From the NCBI RefSeq assembly GCF_009497155.1, contig NZ_WINI01000001.1:496001-560000 (forward strand): DNA of 64,000 bases, in the 5' to 3' direction. Source of the stretch: Glaciimonas soli. GTDB taxonomy: Bacteria; Pseudomonadota; Gammaproteobacteria; Burkholderiales; Burkholderiaceae_D. Of this stretch, positions 25,001 to 33,327 are shown piece after piece. The notes beneath the pieces are model-generated. The model worked only from the letters and a program-made list of their open reading frames with translations, was not told the origin of the DNA and made no database searches. A program made the position numbers and the translations under genes. How positions within the stretch are numbered: the first letter of the stretch is position 1; each line of letters opens with the position of its first letter.

Positions 25001-27951
25001 CCTAAACTAGTCGACGTTTTGGTATTTTCGTAAGCATAAAAACCACCCACCATCCGCTTGCGATACGAATTGGTTTGCTTCATTACGCCACTAATTTCTA
25101 TCGGTACACCTGCTTGCGCCTGCCCCGCCGGGTTCAATGCTACTGCGGAGATCGTCAGCTTTTTCTTGACCGATATCCAATCACTGGTTTTCACGCCGAT
25201 CACCACCGCTGACGACCATACTGGCGCCACATTAGAAACTGTTTGAATTTCGCCATTAGGGTCGGCGTAAGTCATCTCTGTCACCAATTCTTTAGCCGCG
25301 GTAACAGTCGGCATGTCTTTGATGACGGTTTGTCCAACACCGTTTTTATCTAATTTAACCAATAATTTATCGGCGACGATTTTTTGATCGTCATTGTTAC
25401 CTTCTTCATCCGTTGCAGCGCCGTTATCATTGTCAGTCGCGGCTTCATCGGCAATTGCCATGAAGGAAAAATCACTATAAGCCGGAAAGCTGATGGCTTT
25501 CGCCCGCAATAAACTTGTAATATGAACAGGCAATCCAGAAGCCCCGCCGCCATTCAAATAATTTAATCCCACATTCAAAGGCACTTCTTTTGGTGCGATC
25601 AATATTTTTGGTGGCGTGATATGCCCTTGTAACAACGGCAGACGGAATTCCTCAACTCTGAAACTGCCAGTACTATAACTACGCTGTTGTTCTTGCTGAT
25701 CCTGTTCATCATCATTTTGGTCGTTTGCACTACTCGCTGTGCTGCTAACTTTACCGCTATCGAGTACCACCTCATAACGTCCCAGTTTGGCTTCTTTCGG
25801 AATAGCAAAAACAGTTTCGGCGCTATTGCGATCACGCCATGTCAGTGGGAACTGATATTCCTGTCCACTGCCTTGATGCGTAATACGTACGCGAGTGGGT
25901 AATTGGTTTTGCGCCAATAGACCAAAACCTTGCATGGTTTCAGTCCGAATCACATGTTTCATGGACGCAGTTTCGCCAGCACGGAATAAAGTCCGATCGA
26001 AAACCGTGTGTGCACGTACCGTCGCTGTCCTGTCGCTATCTTGTGGCAAATTAAAGCGCCATGACTCAATCCCGTTATTCCATGATGTCAACGCAAAAGC
26101 CATGTCGGCAAGACCTTGCTCATCGGTTTTGCGAGCGCTGACAAAGAAACCCTGTATTTCCCCTTCCTGCTGATCTTTTCGCGTAACGTCATTGCACGGA
26201 TTATCAGGAAATTCCGGCACCATCGCGATGCCGGTTTTGTCCGTCTTGCCGTGCCATAGTTCGGTGCCGCGGCAATCTGAAATCCGCACATCGGCGTCAC
26301 TGACCGGCTGGGCATTGTCCAAGCGCGTGACCCACACCGCACCATTGGTACGCCCCACCTTAACGTGCACCGATAAGTTCGTCACCAACGCGCTGGTACG
26401 AACATACATGGGCGCAACTTTGCCCAGCAAAGCGGCACCAAGCTTGGGAGACTCCAACTCAACCACGTAAAAACCTGGCGCTTTGAGTGGGATACCGATG
26501 ACTTCAAACGGGCGCACACCGTCCTTGGCCTCTGGCGAAGCTGGCAATGTCAGCGTTTTTACGCCGGGTTGAGATGCCAATAAACTGAGACTGCGCGTTT
26601 CTACGGATTTTTTGTTTACTGTAATCGCGCTCTCGTGATAACGATTTAATTTGGCCATCCAGGCGATGATATTCTGGTCGGTAACGACGTTCAAACTATT
26701 CACCTTGCCGGGCACCATTTTGCCGTCAGCACCACGCGCTATCAAATTGTTTTCAACGCTGCGCAAAGTCACGGGTAAAGTGGCGTCGCCATTAAGTTCT
26801 ATGATGCCAAACGGCGCGGCAGGGAATTTAACCAAAGGCGGATATGCCGCCATCGGCACTTTCATCGGAAATGCCGTGACGTTGGACAAAGCACGACCGC
26901 TTTCATCCTTAAAGTCACCCGGCAGCTCAATAGTCAGATTGGATTTTTCTGCAAATGGCGGTTTGTATGTCAGTTGAATGATACTTTCCGACTGATCATT
27001 TTTTTCAAAAAATGGATGTGCTGTACCAGCAGCTGTGCCGTGCAAAGTAACGCCTTCAGCTACCTTGCGCGATATGGGAGAAGTCAACAGTATGCGTAGC
27101 GGTTGTATTGGCGCGCATGCTGCGTTGGCATTTTCGCGCTCGCAAGTGATGCTGGCGGTAAAAGTCGGGCGTACTTTGAATTTAAAAATCTGCGCCTGAC
27201 TGGTGACAATGCCCGATGGCGTGCTGATGCCTTTATCCCACGTTAAGCGTACTGCACTACCGTTAGGTAATCGTTGCTGACATTGCACAGTGCTGATGCG
27301 TTCTGGATTAGCCTTTTCGGTGAAATGCTCCAATAATGCTTTGCGATCGGCACCGGCTATCCATTTGACGGGAATACGCTCGTGCACACCCTCCGCTTCG
27401 CAATACACATGTTTTAACACGCTGTCGTTGGTCGCCGTGCCGTTTTGTTCCAGGATAAAGACTTGCTCTTCGTCAATGTCGTCACTGCCTTCAGATGGAT
27501 AGACACGGATGATCGCGGGACCACCAGTATTGAACTGGAAAACCGATTTTCCGGTGATGGCTCTACCAGCCAGTAGTTTGAAACCCGGTTTCAACGTAAA
27601 TTCGCAACGCGTACCAGGCGGCACATCACGCACAAAATCATAGACCCAGTTCTGCTCATCGGCCCAACGACCACTGCCTGCTTCGCTACAGCTAATGTTA
27701 AAAGGAGTGGCGGCATTGGGATCACCAAATTTAACCGCAGCGCCAGAAAATTTCACGCGAATTTGCCGTACTTGCGTAACTTCCCCTTGAGGAGAAAAAC
27801 TGGCGATGGTGTTGGCATTGGTCTGCGAGCCCGAAGCCGCGTAAGCCAGTGCATGAGGGAGTTGCAGCCAACTTAATCCGATGGTGCAGACAAAAAAAAG
27901 CAGCCCCAACAATCTCATGGCGCTGCGCTTGATTTTTAACAGTGATGGCAT
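22009..27951 (-). CDS. yfhM: Alpha-2-macroglobulin family protein (YfhM/ECAM-like), thioester type
   Basis: A 1980-residue exported protein. The N-terminus (basic MPSLLKIKRSAMRLL, hydrophobic core, cleavage near AYAASG) is a signal peptide; no lipobox is visible, unlike the E. coli lipoprotein. After many MG beta-sandwich domains come the bait-region stretch and the thioester motif CLEQ (Cys1497, Gln1500) in YPYSCLEQRASRAIG, followed by the alpha-helical complement-like domain and a closing MG domain (YVPKGKFTMTYTVRLNNVGTFNLPPTRVEAMY). It traps attacking proteases in the periplasm. Some 300 residues longer than ECAM, with acidic low-complexity insertions (SSANDQNDDEQDQQEQQRS; DNDNGAATDEEGNNDD). 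GAGG lies six bases before the ATG. In operon with pbpC, as usual. Confidence 0.95.
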   Translation of the reverse strand: MPSLLKIKRSAMRLLGLLFFVCTIGLSWLQLPHALAYAASGSQTNANTIASFSPQGEVTQVRQIRVKFSGAAVKFGDPNAATPFNISCSEAGSGRWADEQNWVYDFVRDVPPGTRCEFTLKPGFKLLAGRAITGKSVFQFNTGGPAIIRVYPSEGSDDIDEEQVFILEQNGTATNDSVLKHVYCEAEGVHERIPVKWIAGADRKALLEHFTEKANPERISTVQCQQRLPNGSAVRLTWDKGISTPSGIVTSQAQIFKFKVRPTFTASITCERENANAACAPIQPLRILLTSPISRKVAEGVTLHGTAAGTAHPFFEKNDQSESIIQLTYKPPFAEKSNLTIELPGDFKDESGRALSNVTAFPMKVPMAAYPPLVKFPAAPFGIIELNGDATLPVTLRSVENNLIARGADGKMVPGKVNSLNVVTDQNIIAWMAKLNRYHESAITVNKKSVETRSLSLLASQPGVKTLTLPASPEAKDGVRPFEVIGIPLKAPGFYVVELESPKLGAALLGKVAPMYVRTSALVTNLSVHVKVGRTNGAVWVTRLDNAQPVSDADVRISDCRGTELWHGKTDKTGIAMVPEFPDNPCNDVTRKDQQEGEIQGFFVSARKTDEQGLADMAFALTSWNNGIESWRFNLPQDSDRTATVRAHTVFDRTLFRAGETASMKHVIRTETMQGFGLLAQNQLPTRVRITHQGSGQEYQFPLTWRDRNSAETVFAIPKEAKLGRYEVVLDSGKVSSTASSANDQNDDEQDQQEQQRSYSTGSFRVEEFRLPLLQGHITPPKILIAPKEVPLNVGLNYLNGGGASGLPVHITSLLRAKAISFPAYSDFSFMAIADEAATDNDNGAATDEEGNNDDQKIVADKLLVKLDKNGVGQTVIKDMPTVTAAKELVTEMTYADPNGEIQTVSNVAPVWSSAVVIGVKTSDWISVKKKLTISAVALNPAGQAQAGVPIEISGVMKQTNSYRKRMVGGFYAYENTKTSTSLGKLCSGKTDARGLLICTIELAESGNVELTAKGLDNSGKTSAATTSVWVTKQGEMWFDGQNLDRIDILPEKKFYQAGDTAKFQVRMPFRFATALVAIEREGVMETQVIQLNGKDPSFSLPIKSSYGPNVYVSVLAVRGRLRDVPWYSFFTWGWKEPLNWFAEFKEYQLPTATVDLAKPAYKFGIAEIMVDTKAHQINVSVKADKPSYAIRTTAKITIHATLPNGQPAAGAEIALAAVDEALLELEPNRSWNLLEAMLQRRSYGVETATAQMQVVGRRHYGRKAIPAGGGGGKAPTRELLDTLLLWKPVIILDKDGRAEVDVPLNDALTSFKIVAVAESGANLFGTGAISIHSTQDLQLISGLPPLVREGDVFNAMVTVRNTTTRPMQVHATAQAQGLSDLAPKDIQIPAGEARELIWDVAAPESAQPLIWEINAQEQGGEKVKDAIKFTQRVIPAIPVTVQQATLFQLDKPFSMSVAPPANSVPGQGGIAVSLMPSLAGNQAGIERFFKDYPYSCLEQRASRAIGLHDETQWQKVLADLPTYLDSDGLAYYYPPNESMARRGSDVLTSYLLAVTDESGYAIPQQSRNKMLNGLEAFVEGKITRDFWAPKKDLDVRKLAALEALSRYDRVRPDMLGSIQITPNLWPTSAVLDWMAILQRVSRIPNREQRLSEADQIIRARLNYQGTRMGFSTEKDDYWWWLMSSGDANATRLILVMLNMPDWQADMPKLINGAIARQSHGSWSTTTANLWGSFALQRFAKKFENEKVSGTTKITFDHKGELSLGKNYQWPAGANAEVSTAVETATNANTVASTNSASMQFPWPKSDLPTGEITFQHDGKGAPWVSMQSLAAVPLKKPFSSGYRIVKTLVPVEQKVAGAYSRGDIFRVNIDVDAQTDMTWVVVTDPIPGGATVLGSGLGRDSAISTTGERAKGDAWLAYEERSFEAFRSYYEYVPKGKFTMTYTVRLNNVGTFNLPPTRVEAMYAPEMFGEMPNAKWVVK

Positions 27952-28337
27952 AGCATCCTCAATCCATACAAGGGGGAGCTCAATTTTGTGAGAATACTCT
28001 ATTCTCTATAATTATGGTTGTTTTTACAACAATTTTCGGCAACTTTTTCACATATAGTTATTTTTACACCAATGTTCAGCAACTTTTTTCACATATTGGA
28101 AATGTACCACTTAGACAATTAACAAATGATAATTTGTGACACGTCGGAATTGCAATAGTCAAGAATGTTAACAAACGATAAAAAACACATATATGCTTGA
28201 CGGAAACTTCTCGCGATATCAATAATACAAACAATCATTTACATATTCAGCGTTGCTGACAATGTGAATGATGGTGAAAAGTAACGCTGAATTTTGTGGT
28301 CAAAAAATTCAAATAAAAATCAAACCAGGGGTTGGAA
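27952..28337 (+). promoter_or_regulatory. Upstream regulatory region of the pilus operon
   Basis: AT-rich spacer between the divergent macroglobulin and pilus genes. It contains two 36-37-bp imperfect direct repeats with a 40-bp period: 28021-28056 (TTTTTACAACAATTTTCGGC...) and 28061-28097 (TTTTTACACCAATGTTCAGC...), both ending in AACTTTTTTCACATAT-like sequence. Closer to the first pilin gene TTCAGCGTT (28246-28254) and AACGCTGAA (28283-28291) form a perfect 9-bp inverted repeat. The repeats may be binding sites for a regulator. Confidence 0.6.
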
Positions 28338-28832
28338 ATGAAAAAAGTTATTCTTATCACAACTGCAGTAGTTTTGATGACAGGTTCTGCTTCAGCAAAT
28401 GCAGCAACAGCAACAAGCACCATGACCAACACCGTTACCATCTCCAACAATTGCACCATAGCCGCAACCGGTTTTACTACTACGTACGATCCTATTGTTG
28501 CCAATGCCAGCACTGTTCAAAACGCTACTGCCACCGTTACAACCACCTGCACGCTTGGTGATGCCACGACTGTTACTTTAGACCAAGGTGCAAATGCGGC
28601 ATCAGGCTCAACTGCGGCAGCACCACTACGACGCGTGAAAAACGGCACAACATATTTAAATTACGGGCTCTACTCCGATACTGGCCACACCGTGACTTGG
28701 GGTAGCACCGGTGTTTCCGGTACGGGTACCGGGCTTCCTGTAGCGTTACCCATTTACGCACAACTTCCCGCTGGTCAGGCAGGCGCTGCTGGCACTTATA
28801 CCGATACCGTGATTGCCACAGTGACTTATTAA
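28338..28832 (+). CDS. Archaic (Csu-type) pilus major subunit, spore coat U domain, copy 1
   Basis: A 164-residue protein: signal peptide MKKVILITTAVVLMTGSASANA, then one SCPU (spore coat U) domain, with TISNNCTIAATGFTTTYDP opening and QAGAAGTYTDTVIATVTY closing, the typical end of CsuA/B-like pilins; two Cys in the mature part can form the conserved disulfide. GGAAATGAAA shows a start ATG at 28338 with a GGGGTTGG sequence upstream; a TTG two codons earlier is rejected. Pilins are exported, folded by the CsuC-like chaperone and polymerised by the usher by donor-strand exchange to biofilm-forming thin pili. It is nearly identical in layout to the next gene, a tandem duplicate. Confidence 0.9.
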   Translation: MKKVILITTAVVLMTGSASANAATATSTMTNTVTISNNCTIAATGFTTTYDPIVANASTVQNATATVTTTCTLGDATTVTLDQGANAASGSTAAAPLRRVKNGTTYLNYGLYSDTGHTVTWGSTGVSGTGTGLPVALPIYAQLPAGQAGAAGTYTDTVIATVTY

Positions 28833-28978
28833 TATTCATAAGAACTTACACAAAATGCCGTGTCGCTTGCTCTGATTTTTCAGATGGTGCAAGCACCCTC
28901 GTTATACACAAGTCTGATCGCTGTTCGCATTACTTCAAAAAACTCGTTCGCACTCAATGACTTCATGAGGAGTTGAAA

Positions 28979-29482
28979 ATGAAAAAAATTATTCTCGCCG
29001 CTACTTCAATTGTTTTGGCTACTGGTTCCTGCAGTGTATTTGCCGCAACAGCAACAGGCAACATGATCAACACCGTTACCATCGCCGATGATTGCACCAT
29101 TGCCGCAACCGGTTTTACGACTACGTACGATCCTGTTGTTGCCAATGCCAGCACTGCTCAATCCACAACTGCAAGCGTCACAACCACCTGCACGGCTGGT
29201 GATACCACTGTTGTTACATTAGACCAAGGTACAAACCCGGCATCAACCTCTACTCCGGCAGCACCACTACGGCGCGTAACGAACGGCACAACATTTTTAA
29301 ATTATGGGCTCTTCTCCAATGCTACTTACACCACAACTTGGGGCAATACTCCGGCAACAGGTGTCAGTGGTACGGGTACAGGCTCTGCTGTACCGTTAGT
29401 CATTTACGCGCAACTTCCAGCTGGTCAAAATGGCGCTGCTGGTACTTATACGGATACCGTGATTGCCACAGTGACTTATTAA
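28979..29482 (+). CDS. Archaic (Csu-type) pilus subunit, spore coat U domain, copy 2
   Basis: A 167-residue paralogue of the preceding pilin. Signal peptide MKKIILAATSIVLATGSCSVFA; the mature part repeats TVTIADDCTIAATGFTTTYDP, DTTVVTLDQGTNPAS, LRRVTNGTTFLNYGLFS and NGAAGTYTDTVIATVTY. It differs by a four-residue insertion (NTPATG) in the C-terminal third. GAGGAG precedes the ATG at 28979. The similarity continues some 40 bp beyond each stop (TAAGAACTTACACAAAAT), so the duplication covered gene plus 3' flank. Two slightly different major subunits may mix in one filament or alternate. Confidence 0.9.
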   Translation: MKKIILAATSIVLATGSCSVFAATATGNMINTVTIADDCTIAATGFTTTYDPVVANASTAQSTTASVTTTCTAGDTTVVTLDQGTNPASTSTPAAPLRRVTNGTTFLNYGLFSNATYTTTWGNTPATGVSGTGTGSAVPLVIYAQLPAGQNGAAGTYTDTVIATVTY

Positions 29483-29598
29483 TATTAATAAGAACTTACA
29501 CAAAATACCGTGCCGTTTGCTCTGATCATGCTGACGGGTAAACGGGAAAAAAATTGTTTGTGTAAGTCTTACTCTTCACAAAGAGCAAATTTCAAGTT

Positions 29599-30360
29599 AT
29601 GCCTACACACATCAAAACTAGCTCTTTCGTATTTACATCATTACTCTCTTTTAGCCTATTTTTTGGATTAATTGGGCTCACAGAAAATAGCAGTGCGGCT
29701 TCATTTAATGTCAATCCAATCGGTTTTACCCTGACACCGCAACGTCCTTCATCGGTACTTCGGATAACGAATACGGATGATGCGCCAGTTCGTTTGCAAG
29801 TGATCTCTGTCGATTGGCATGCTGACGGCCATGAAGAAGTATTGCAAGAGTCAAATCCACTGCTATTAAATCCGCCCATTTTTACTATCGCGCCCGGACA
29901 AACACAATACGTCCGTTTTGGTGTGCGTAACCAAATTGATAGTAGTCATGAAAACACCTATCGTTTGCTAGTGGAAGAAGTGCCGAGTGGTCAAAATGAG
30001 TCCGGTTTGAAAACGCTACTTCATGTCAGCATTCCGGTTTTCATTGCGCCGGAAAAGCAAGAAGAGAAGCTCAAATGGCAGCTATTGAAAGGTAATAATG
30101 GATTGATATTAAGCCTGTTAAATAGCGGCAATATCCATACAAAAATTACACATTTAACAGTCACTGCTATCAACGATAAGAACAGTGACAAAAATAGCGA
30201 GGGTAGCGACATCATTTTCAACACGCCAACTTATGTACTTCCGGGTCAGGACAAACGATGGCTCATCGTCAATCAAAAAATCCGGACAGACAAAGTGCAT
30301 CTGCTGGTTCAAACCGATAAGGGCAATGTTGAAGAAAATCTCACCCTTGAAACTGAATAG
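29599..30360 (+). CDS. Pilus periplasmic chaperone, CsuC-like
   Basis: A 253-residue protein with an N-terminal signal segment (cleavage near NSSAASFNV) and a PapD-like two-domain immunoglobulin fold. FNVNPIGFTLTPQRPSSVLRITNTDDAPVRLQVISVDW is the G1/A1 region of archaic chaperones, and TIAPGQTQYVRFGVR...YRLLVEEVP carries the conserved subunit-binding region; the second domain holds LSLLNSGNIHTKITHLTV. It holds spore-coat-U pilins in a donor-strand complex in the periplasm and delivers them to the usher. The next gene starts inside its last 35 bases. No strong Shine-Dalgarno is seen. Confidence 0.9.
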   Translation: MPTHIKTSSFVFTSLLSFSLFFGLIGLTENSSAASFNVNPIGFTLTPQRPSSVLRITNTDDAPVRLQVISVDWHADGHEEVLQESNPLLLNPPIFTIAPGQTQYVRFGVRNQIDSSHENTYRLLVEEVPSGQNESGLKTLLHVSIPVFIAPEKQEEKLKWQLLKGNNGLILSLLNSGNIHTKITHLTVTAINDKNSDKNSEGSDIIFNTPTYVLPGQDKRWLIVNQKIRTDKVHLLVQTDKGNVEENLTLETE

Positions 30361-32254
30361 GTATGTTGTTAAGTGCGCATTAGCCAGCTTCTTTATTTGT
30401 CACTCTTTGCATGCGATGGCAGTAGATGATGTAGCGCAGTCTACATCCAACAATAAAGACTATCAGCTAAACAATTTAGCAGTAACGCTCAATGGCAGAA
30501 CATTGAGTGATGGGGCATTGATTTTGCAAATCAAAAGTAATAGCGACATCATGCTGCCAGCGCAATTGCTTTCTGATGCAAGGATACGGCTGCCCACTAT
30601 CCCGGCATACCGTTTTCACGATGAAAATTACTATCCAGTCAGCGCTATCACAGGCATGGAAACACACATCGATTCGCTGACGCAAACACTCGACATTCAG
30701 GTACCGGCGAGCGCATTTATCGAATCGGAATATCATCTCAACAGTGATAATAGTCAAGCGCCATTGCATCCCAGCGCTGTCGGCGCTTTCGTAAATTATG
30801 ATATTAATTACAGCCGAAATGCTGATGTCAATGCCGTTTCTGGATTGGCTGAAGCCGGTGTATTCGATGGCCATGGTACTTTTACCAGTCGCTTTGTCGC
30901 CATTGAGCATAGTGGCAGCGATGTCGCAAATACATACCCGAACACTAACGCAAATTCCGCTTTCCGTTTAGACACTCAATACACTCGTGATTTTCCATCG
31001 CAAATGGCGACACTGGTGGTGGGAGACAGTATTTCTGGCGCGAGTAATTTTTCTCGGCAAGTGTATTTTGGTGGATTGCAATGGAAAACCAATTTTGCAA
31101 CGGTACCGGGATATCAGCCCATTCCTTTACCTTCTATGAGCGGTTCTGCGGCAGTACCATCGACGGTAGATATTTACGTCGACAATATTCTGCGGATGCG
31201 GCAAGCGGTCGATGCCGGGCCATTTACCATCAATAATGTGCCGCTGACGACAGGGCAAGGCAATGTCCAGATGGTCGTCAATGACGTGTTGGGACGACAG
31301 CAAATCTACACACAAAGCTACATCGCGAGCGCACAATTATTACAAGCGGGCCTCAAAAATGTGTCCTATGAAATTGGCGCTTTACGGAATAACTTTGGAT
31401 TGCAAAATAGCTATTACGGTTCTGCTTTTAGCTCAGCTACCGTACGCTATGGCGTCAGCAATAACCTGACATCTGAAACACATGGCGAAATAATGGCCGG
31501 CCATCAATCAGTTGGCACAGGCGCCGCTGTCACCATCCATAATGTTGGCGTGATCAGCGGTGGCGTTGGGGTGAGTAATTCCAACATGGGAAACGGCACT
31601 TTGCAGTATCTGCAATTTGATCGCCAAAACAGTCTATACGCATTGACCGTCAGAGCACAAACCGCCAGCGCGCGTTTTTGGCAATTAGGCACGGATGCCA
31701 ATACGCCGGTTCCATCACGACAAATACAAGCACAAGCTAGCGTCACATTAAATGCCAACACCAATATTTCTTTGGGCTATCTGGATCAACGCGCGCCACA
31801 AGCAAGTTACCTCGATACTCCCTTGATCAACACCAACGCCCCCACCAATTTTCGCGCGATTAACGCAGGGATCAATTTCAATTTACGGCAAGCGGGAACA
31901 GTCAGTTTAGGCGTATTCAAATCCATGGGAGATGGCAATACCCTTTCCACCAACATCACCTGGATACTCCCACTGGATAATCAGCGATTGCTCTCGTTAT
32001 CGGCTAATCTTCAAAAAAATAATAATTCGTATGATGCGCAATTTCAGCAAACTGCGCCGCAAGAAGGCGGCTGGGGTTATCGCTTGCGCAAAACGCTGGA
32101 AACCAATGCTGGCGAAGATATTGGTGCCAATTATCTGAACGACATAGGTGAATATACCGTCGCCGCCAGCCAACAAAATGGAGATACCAATCTGCTGGCC
32201 GAGGCACGCGGCGGGATCGTCATGATGGGTGGATATGTGCGCCCCACACGCTGA
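30326..32254 (+). CDS. Outer-membrane usher, CsuD-like, N-terminal 642 residues (ends at an in-frame UGA)
   Basis: A fimbrial usher (FimD/CsuD family): signal sequence around LNRYVVKCALASFFICHSLHA, an N-terminal chaperone-binding domain, a long beta-barrel with plug (SGSAAVPSTVDIYVDNILRM, GPFTINNVPLTTGQGNVQMVVNDVLGRQQ), and barrel strands up to GGIVMMGGYVRPTR. There UGA (32252-32254) stops the frame. The same frame continues with LDTSFAMVVVPTFQ..., which is the usher C-terminal domain (see 32273). Homologues read straight through this point (ARxIDDSFAVV-like). Start chosen at 30326 because earlier ATGs are antisense-like sequence inside the chaperone gene. With the C-terminal part the protein would be 815 residues, normal for the family. 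Truncated product probably lacks the C-terminal chaperone-handling domains. Confidence 0.88.
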   Translation: MLKKISPLKLNRYVVKCALASFFICHSLHAMAVDDVAQSTSNNKDYQLNNLAVTLNGRTLSDGALILQIKSNSDIMLPAQLLSDARIRLPTIPAYRFHDENYYPVSAITGMETHIDSLTQTLDIQVPASAFIESEYHLNSDNSQAPLHPSAVGAFVNYDINYSRNADVNAVSGLAEAGVFDGHGTFTSRFVAIEHSGSDVANTYPNTNANSAFRLDTQYTRDFPSQMATLVVGDSISGASNFSRQVYFGGLQWKTNFATVPGYQPIPLPSMSGSAAVPSTVDIYVDNILRMRQAVDAGPFTINNVPLTTGQGNVQMVVNDVLGRQQIYTQSYIASAQLLQAGLKNVSYEIGALRNNFGLQNSYYGSAFSSATVRYGVSNNLTSETHGEIMAGHQSVGTGAAVTIHNVGVISGGVGVSNSNMGNGTLQYLQFDRQNSLYALTVRAQTASARFWQLGTDANTPVPSRQIQAQASVTLNANTNISLGYLDQRAPQASYLDTPLINTNAPTNFRAINAGINFNLRQAGTVSLGVFKSMGDGNTLSTNITWILPLDNQRLLSLSANLQKNNNSYDAQFQQTAPQEGGWGYRLRKTLETNAGEDIGANYLNDIGEYTVAASQQNGDTNLLAEARGGIVMMGGYVRPTR

Positions 32255-32272
32255 CTAGACACCAGCTTTGCG

Positions 32273-32773
32273 ATGGTAGTGGTACCGACTTTTCAAACAA
32301 TGCCAGGCATTGATATCTATTCCAACAACATCAAAGTGGGTACAACCGACAGTGCTGGCGTTGCCGTTATTCCTCGACTGATTCCTTACGTCGATAATAA
32401 GGTGAATCTGGATGACGCCAACTTGCCCATTTCCATGTCCCTGGATCTCGCACCGCAAACAATTGTCCCAATACCGCGTTCAGGCAGCTTGCTAAAGTTT
32501 GAGGTGGAACAAAACAAGAGCGCTACGTTGATTTTGAAAGATGAAGATGGTGAACCACTCCCTATCGGCACTCAGGTGCATCTCAAAGGCCATAGCGCCG
32601 TGCAGGAAGTGGCTTTGCATGGTGAGGTCTTCATTACTGAGATGAGCTTCCCTGCCACCGTTGTCATTGATATTGGTAAGCAGCACAGTTGCGAGATTCA
32701 CATCGATGCTGCACCACCCAATCAGGACTTCCCCGTTTTAGGTCCGTATGTATGCCATGCAGAATCAATATGA
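32273..32773 (+). pseudogene. C-terminal part of the CsuD-like usher, cut off by UGA
   Basis: This 166-residue stretch (MVVVPTFQTMPGIDIYSNNIKV..., VAVIPRLIPYVDNKVNLDDANLPIS) is the plug-distal C-terminal usher domain and lies in the same frame as the upstream usher ORF, seven codons after its UGA. A single base (UGA for CGA or UGG) separates the two parts. No Shine-Dalgarno precedes its ATG, so independent translation is doubtful. It is either a nonsense-mutated usher, a sequencing error, or an usher completed by UGA read-through. Its stop overlaps the next gene's ATG (ATGA), so translation through this segment would couple to the tip subunit. Confidence 0.75.
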
Positions 32774-33240
32774 AAAAACATTTGAAATGGTTTACCGTAA
32801 TTTTTGCGCTGACCGCACCTTTAAGCGCGCATGCATTGCTTGCAGACTGCTCCGTAGCAGCAACCGGCATCAGCTTTGGTCCTTATGCATCGCCCGGAAC
32901 TACGGGGATCACCAATCCTGGAGGCAATGTGGCGGTCACCTGTAACGGCTTGGGGCTGTTAGTCAGCTATACCATCACGCTTAGTGCCGGTAATGGCACC
33001 TTTGCGAATCGCCTGCTCAAATTAGGTAGCAATACTATCACTTACAATGTTTATTCCAATTCAACCTACACCCAAATATGGGGCGATGGGACATCAGGTA
33101 CATCGACAATAAGCGACAGTTATATACTTTCTTTGGGTAGCGTTGTACGCAATTACCCTGCCTATGGCAGCATTCCCGGTGGCCAAAATAAGCCAGCTGG
33201 TACCTATAGTGACACCTTGACAGTGACGATTACCTACTAA
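32770..33240 (+). CDS. Spore coat U domain subunit at the tip-gene position (CsuE-like)
   Basis: A 156-residue protein with signal peptide MKKHLKWFTVIFALTAPLSAHA and one SCPU domain: ADCSVAATGISFGPYASPG, NVAVTCNGLGLLVSYTITLS, and QNKPAGTYSDTLTVTITY at the end. ATG overlaps the usher stop (ATGA). CsuE-type adhesins usually have about 330 residues with an N-terminal adhesin domain plus a pilin domain; here only one domain is present, so this may be a terminator/initiator subunit rather than a two-domain adhesin. An upstream in-frame start at 32689 is not used because it lies in the usher. A terminator follows the stop. Confidence 0.85.
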   Translation: MKKHLKWFTVIFALTAPLSAHALLADCSVAATGISFGPYASPGTTGITNPGGNVAVTCNGLGLLVSYTITLSAGNGTFANRLLKLGSNTITYNVYSNSTYTQIWGDGTSGTSTISDSYILSLGSVVRNYPAYGSIPGGQNKPAGTYSDTLTVTITY

Positions 33241-33256
33241 AAATAACGACACAAAC

Positions 33257-33289
33257 AAAAACAGCCGATCGAAAGACCGGCTGTTTTTT
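33257..33289 (+). terminator. Terminator of the pilus operon
   Basis: ACAGCCG-ATCGAAAGAC-CGGCTGT stem with GAAA in the loop, preceded by AAAA and followed by TTTTTT. It can also act on the leftward aceB transcript. Confidence 0.9.
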
Positions 33290-33327
33290 CATACATTAAA
33301 GACACAGCACGCCGTGTCCTTAAAAAA

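Noticed and set aside
32252-32254. UGA as selenocysteine codon
   Set aside because: Ushers have no selenocysteine, no SECIS-like stem directly follows, and the homologous position is not a cysteine.
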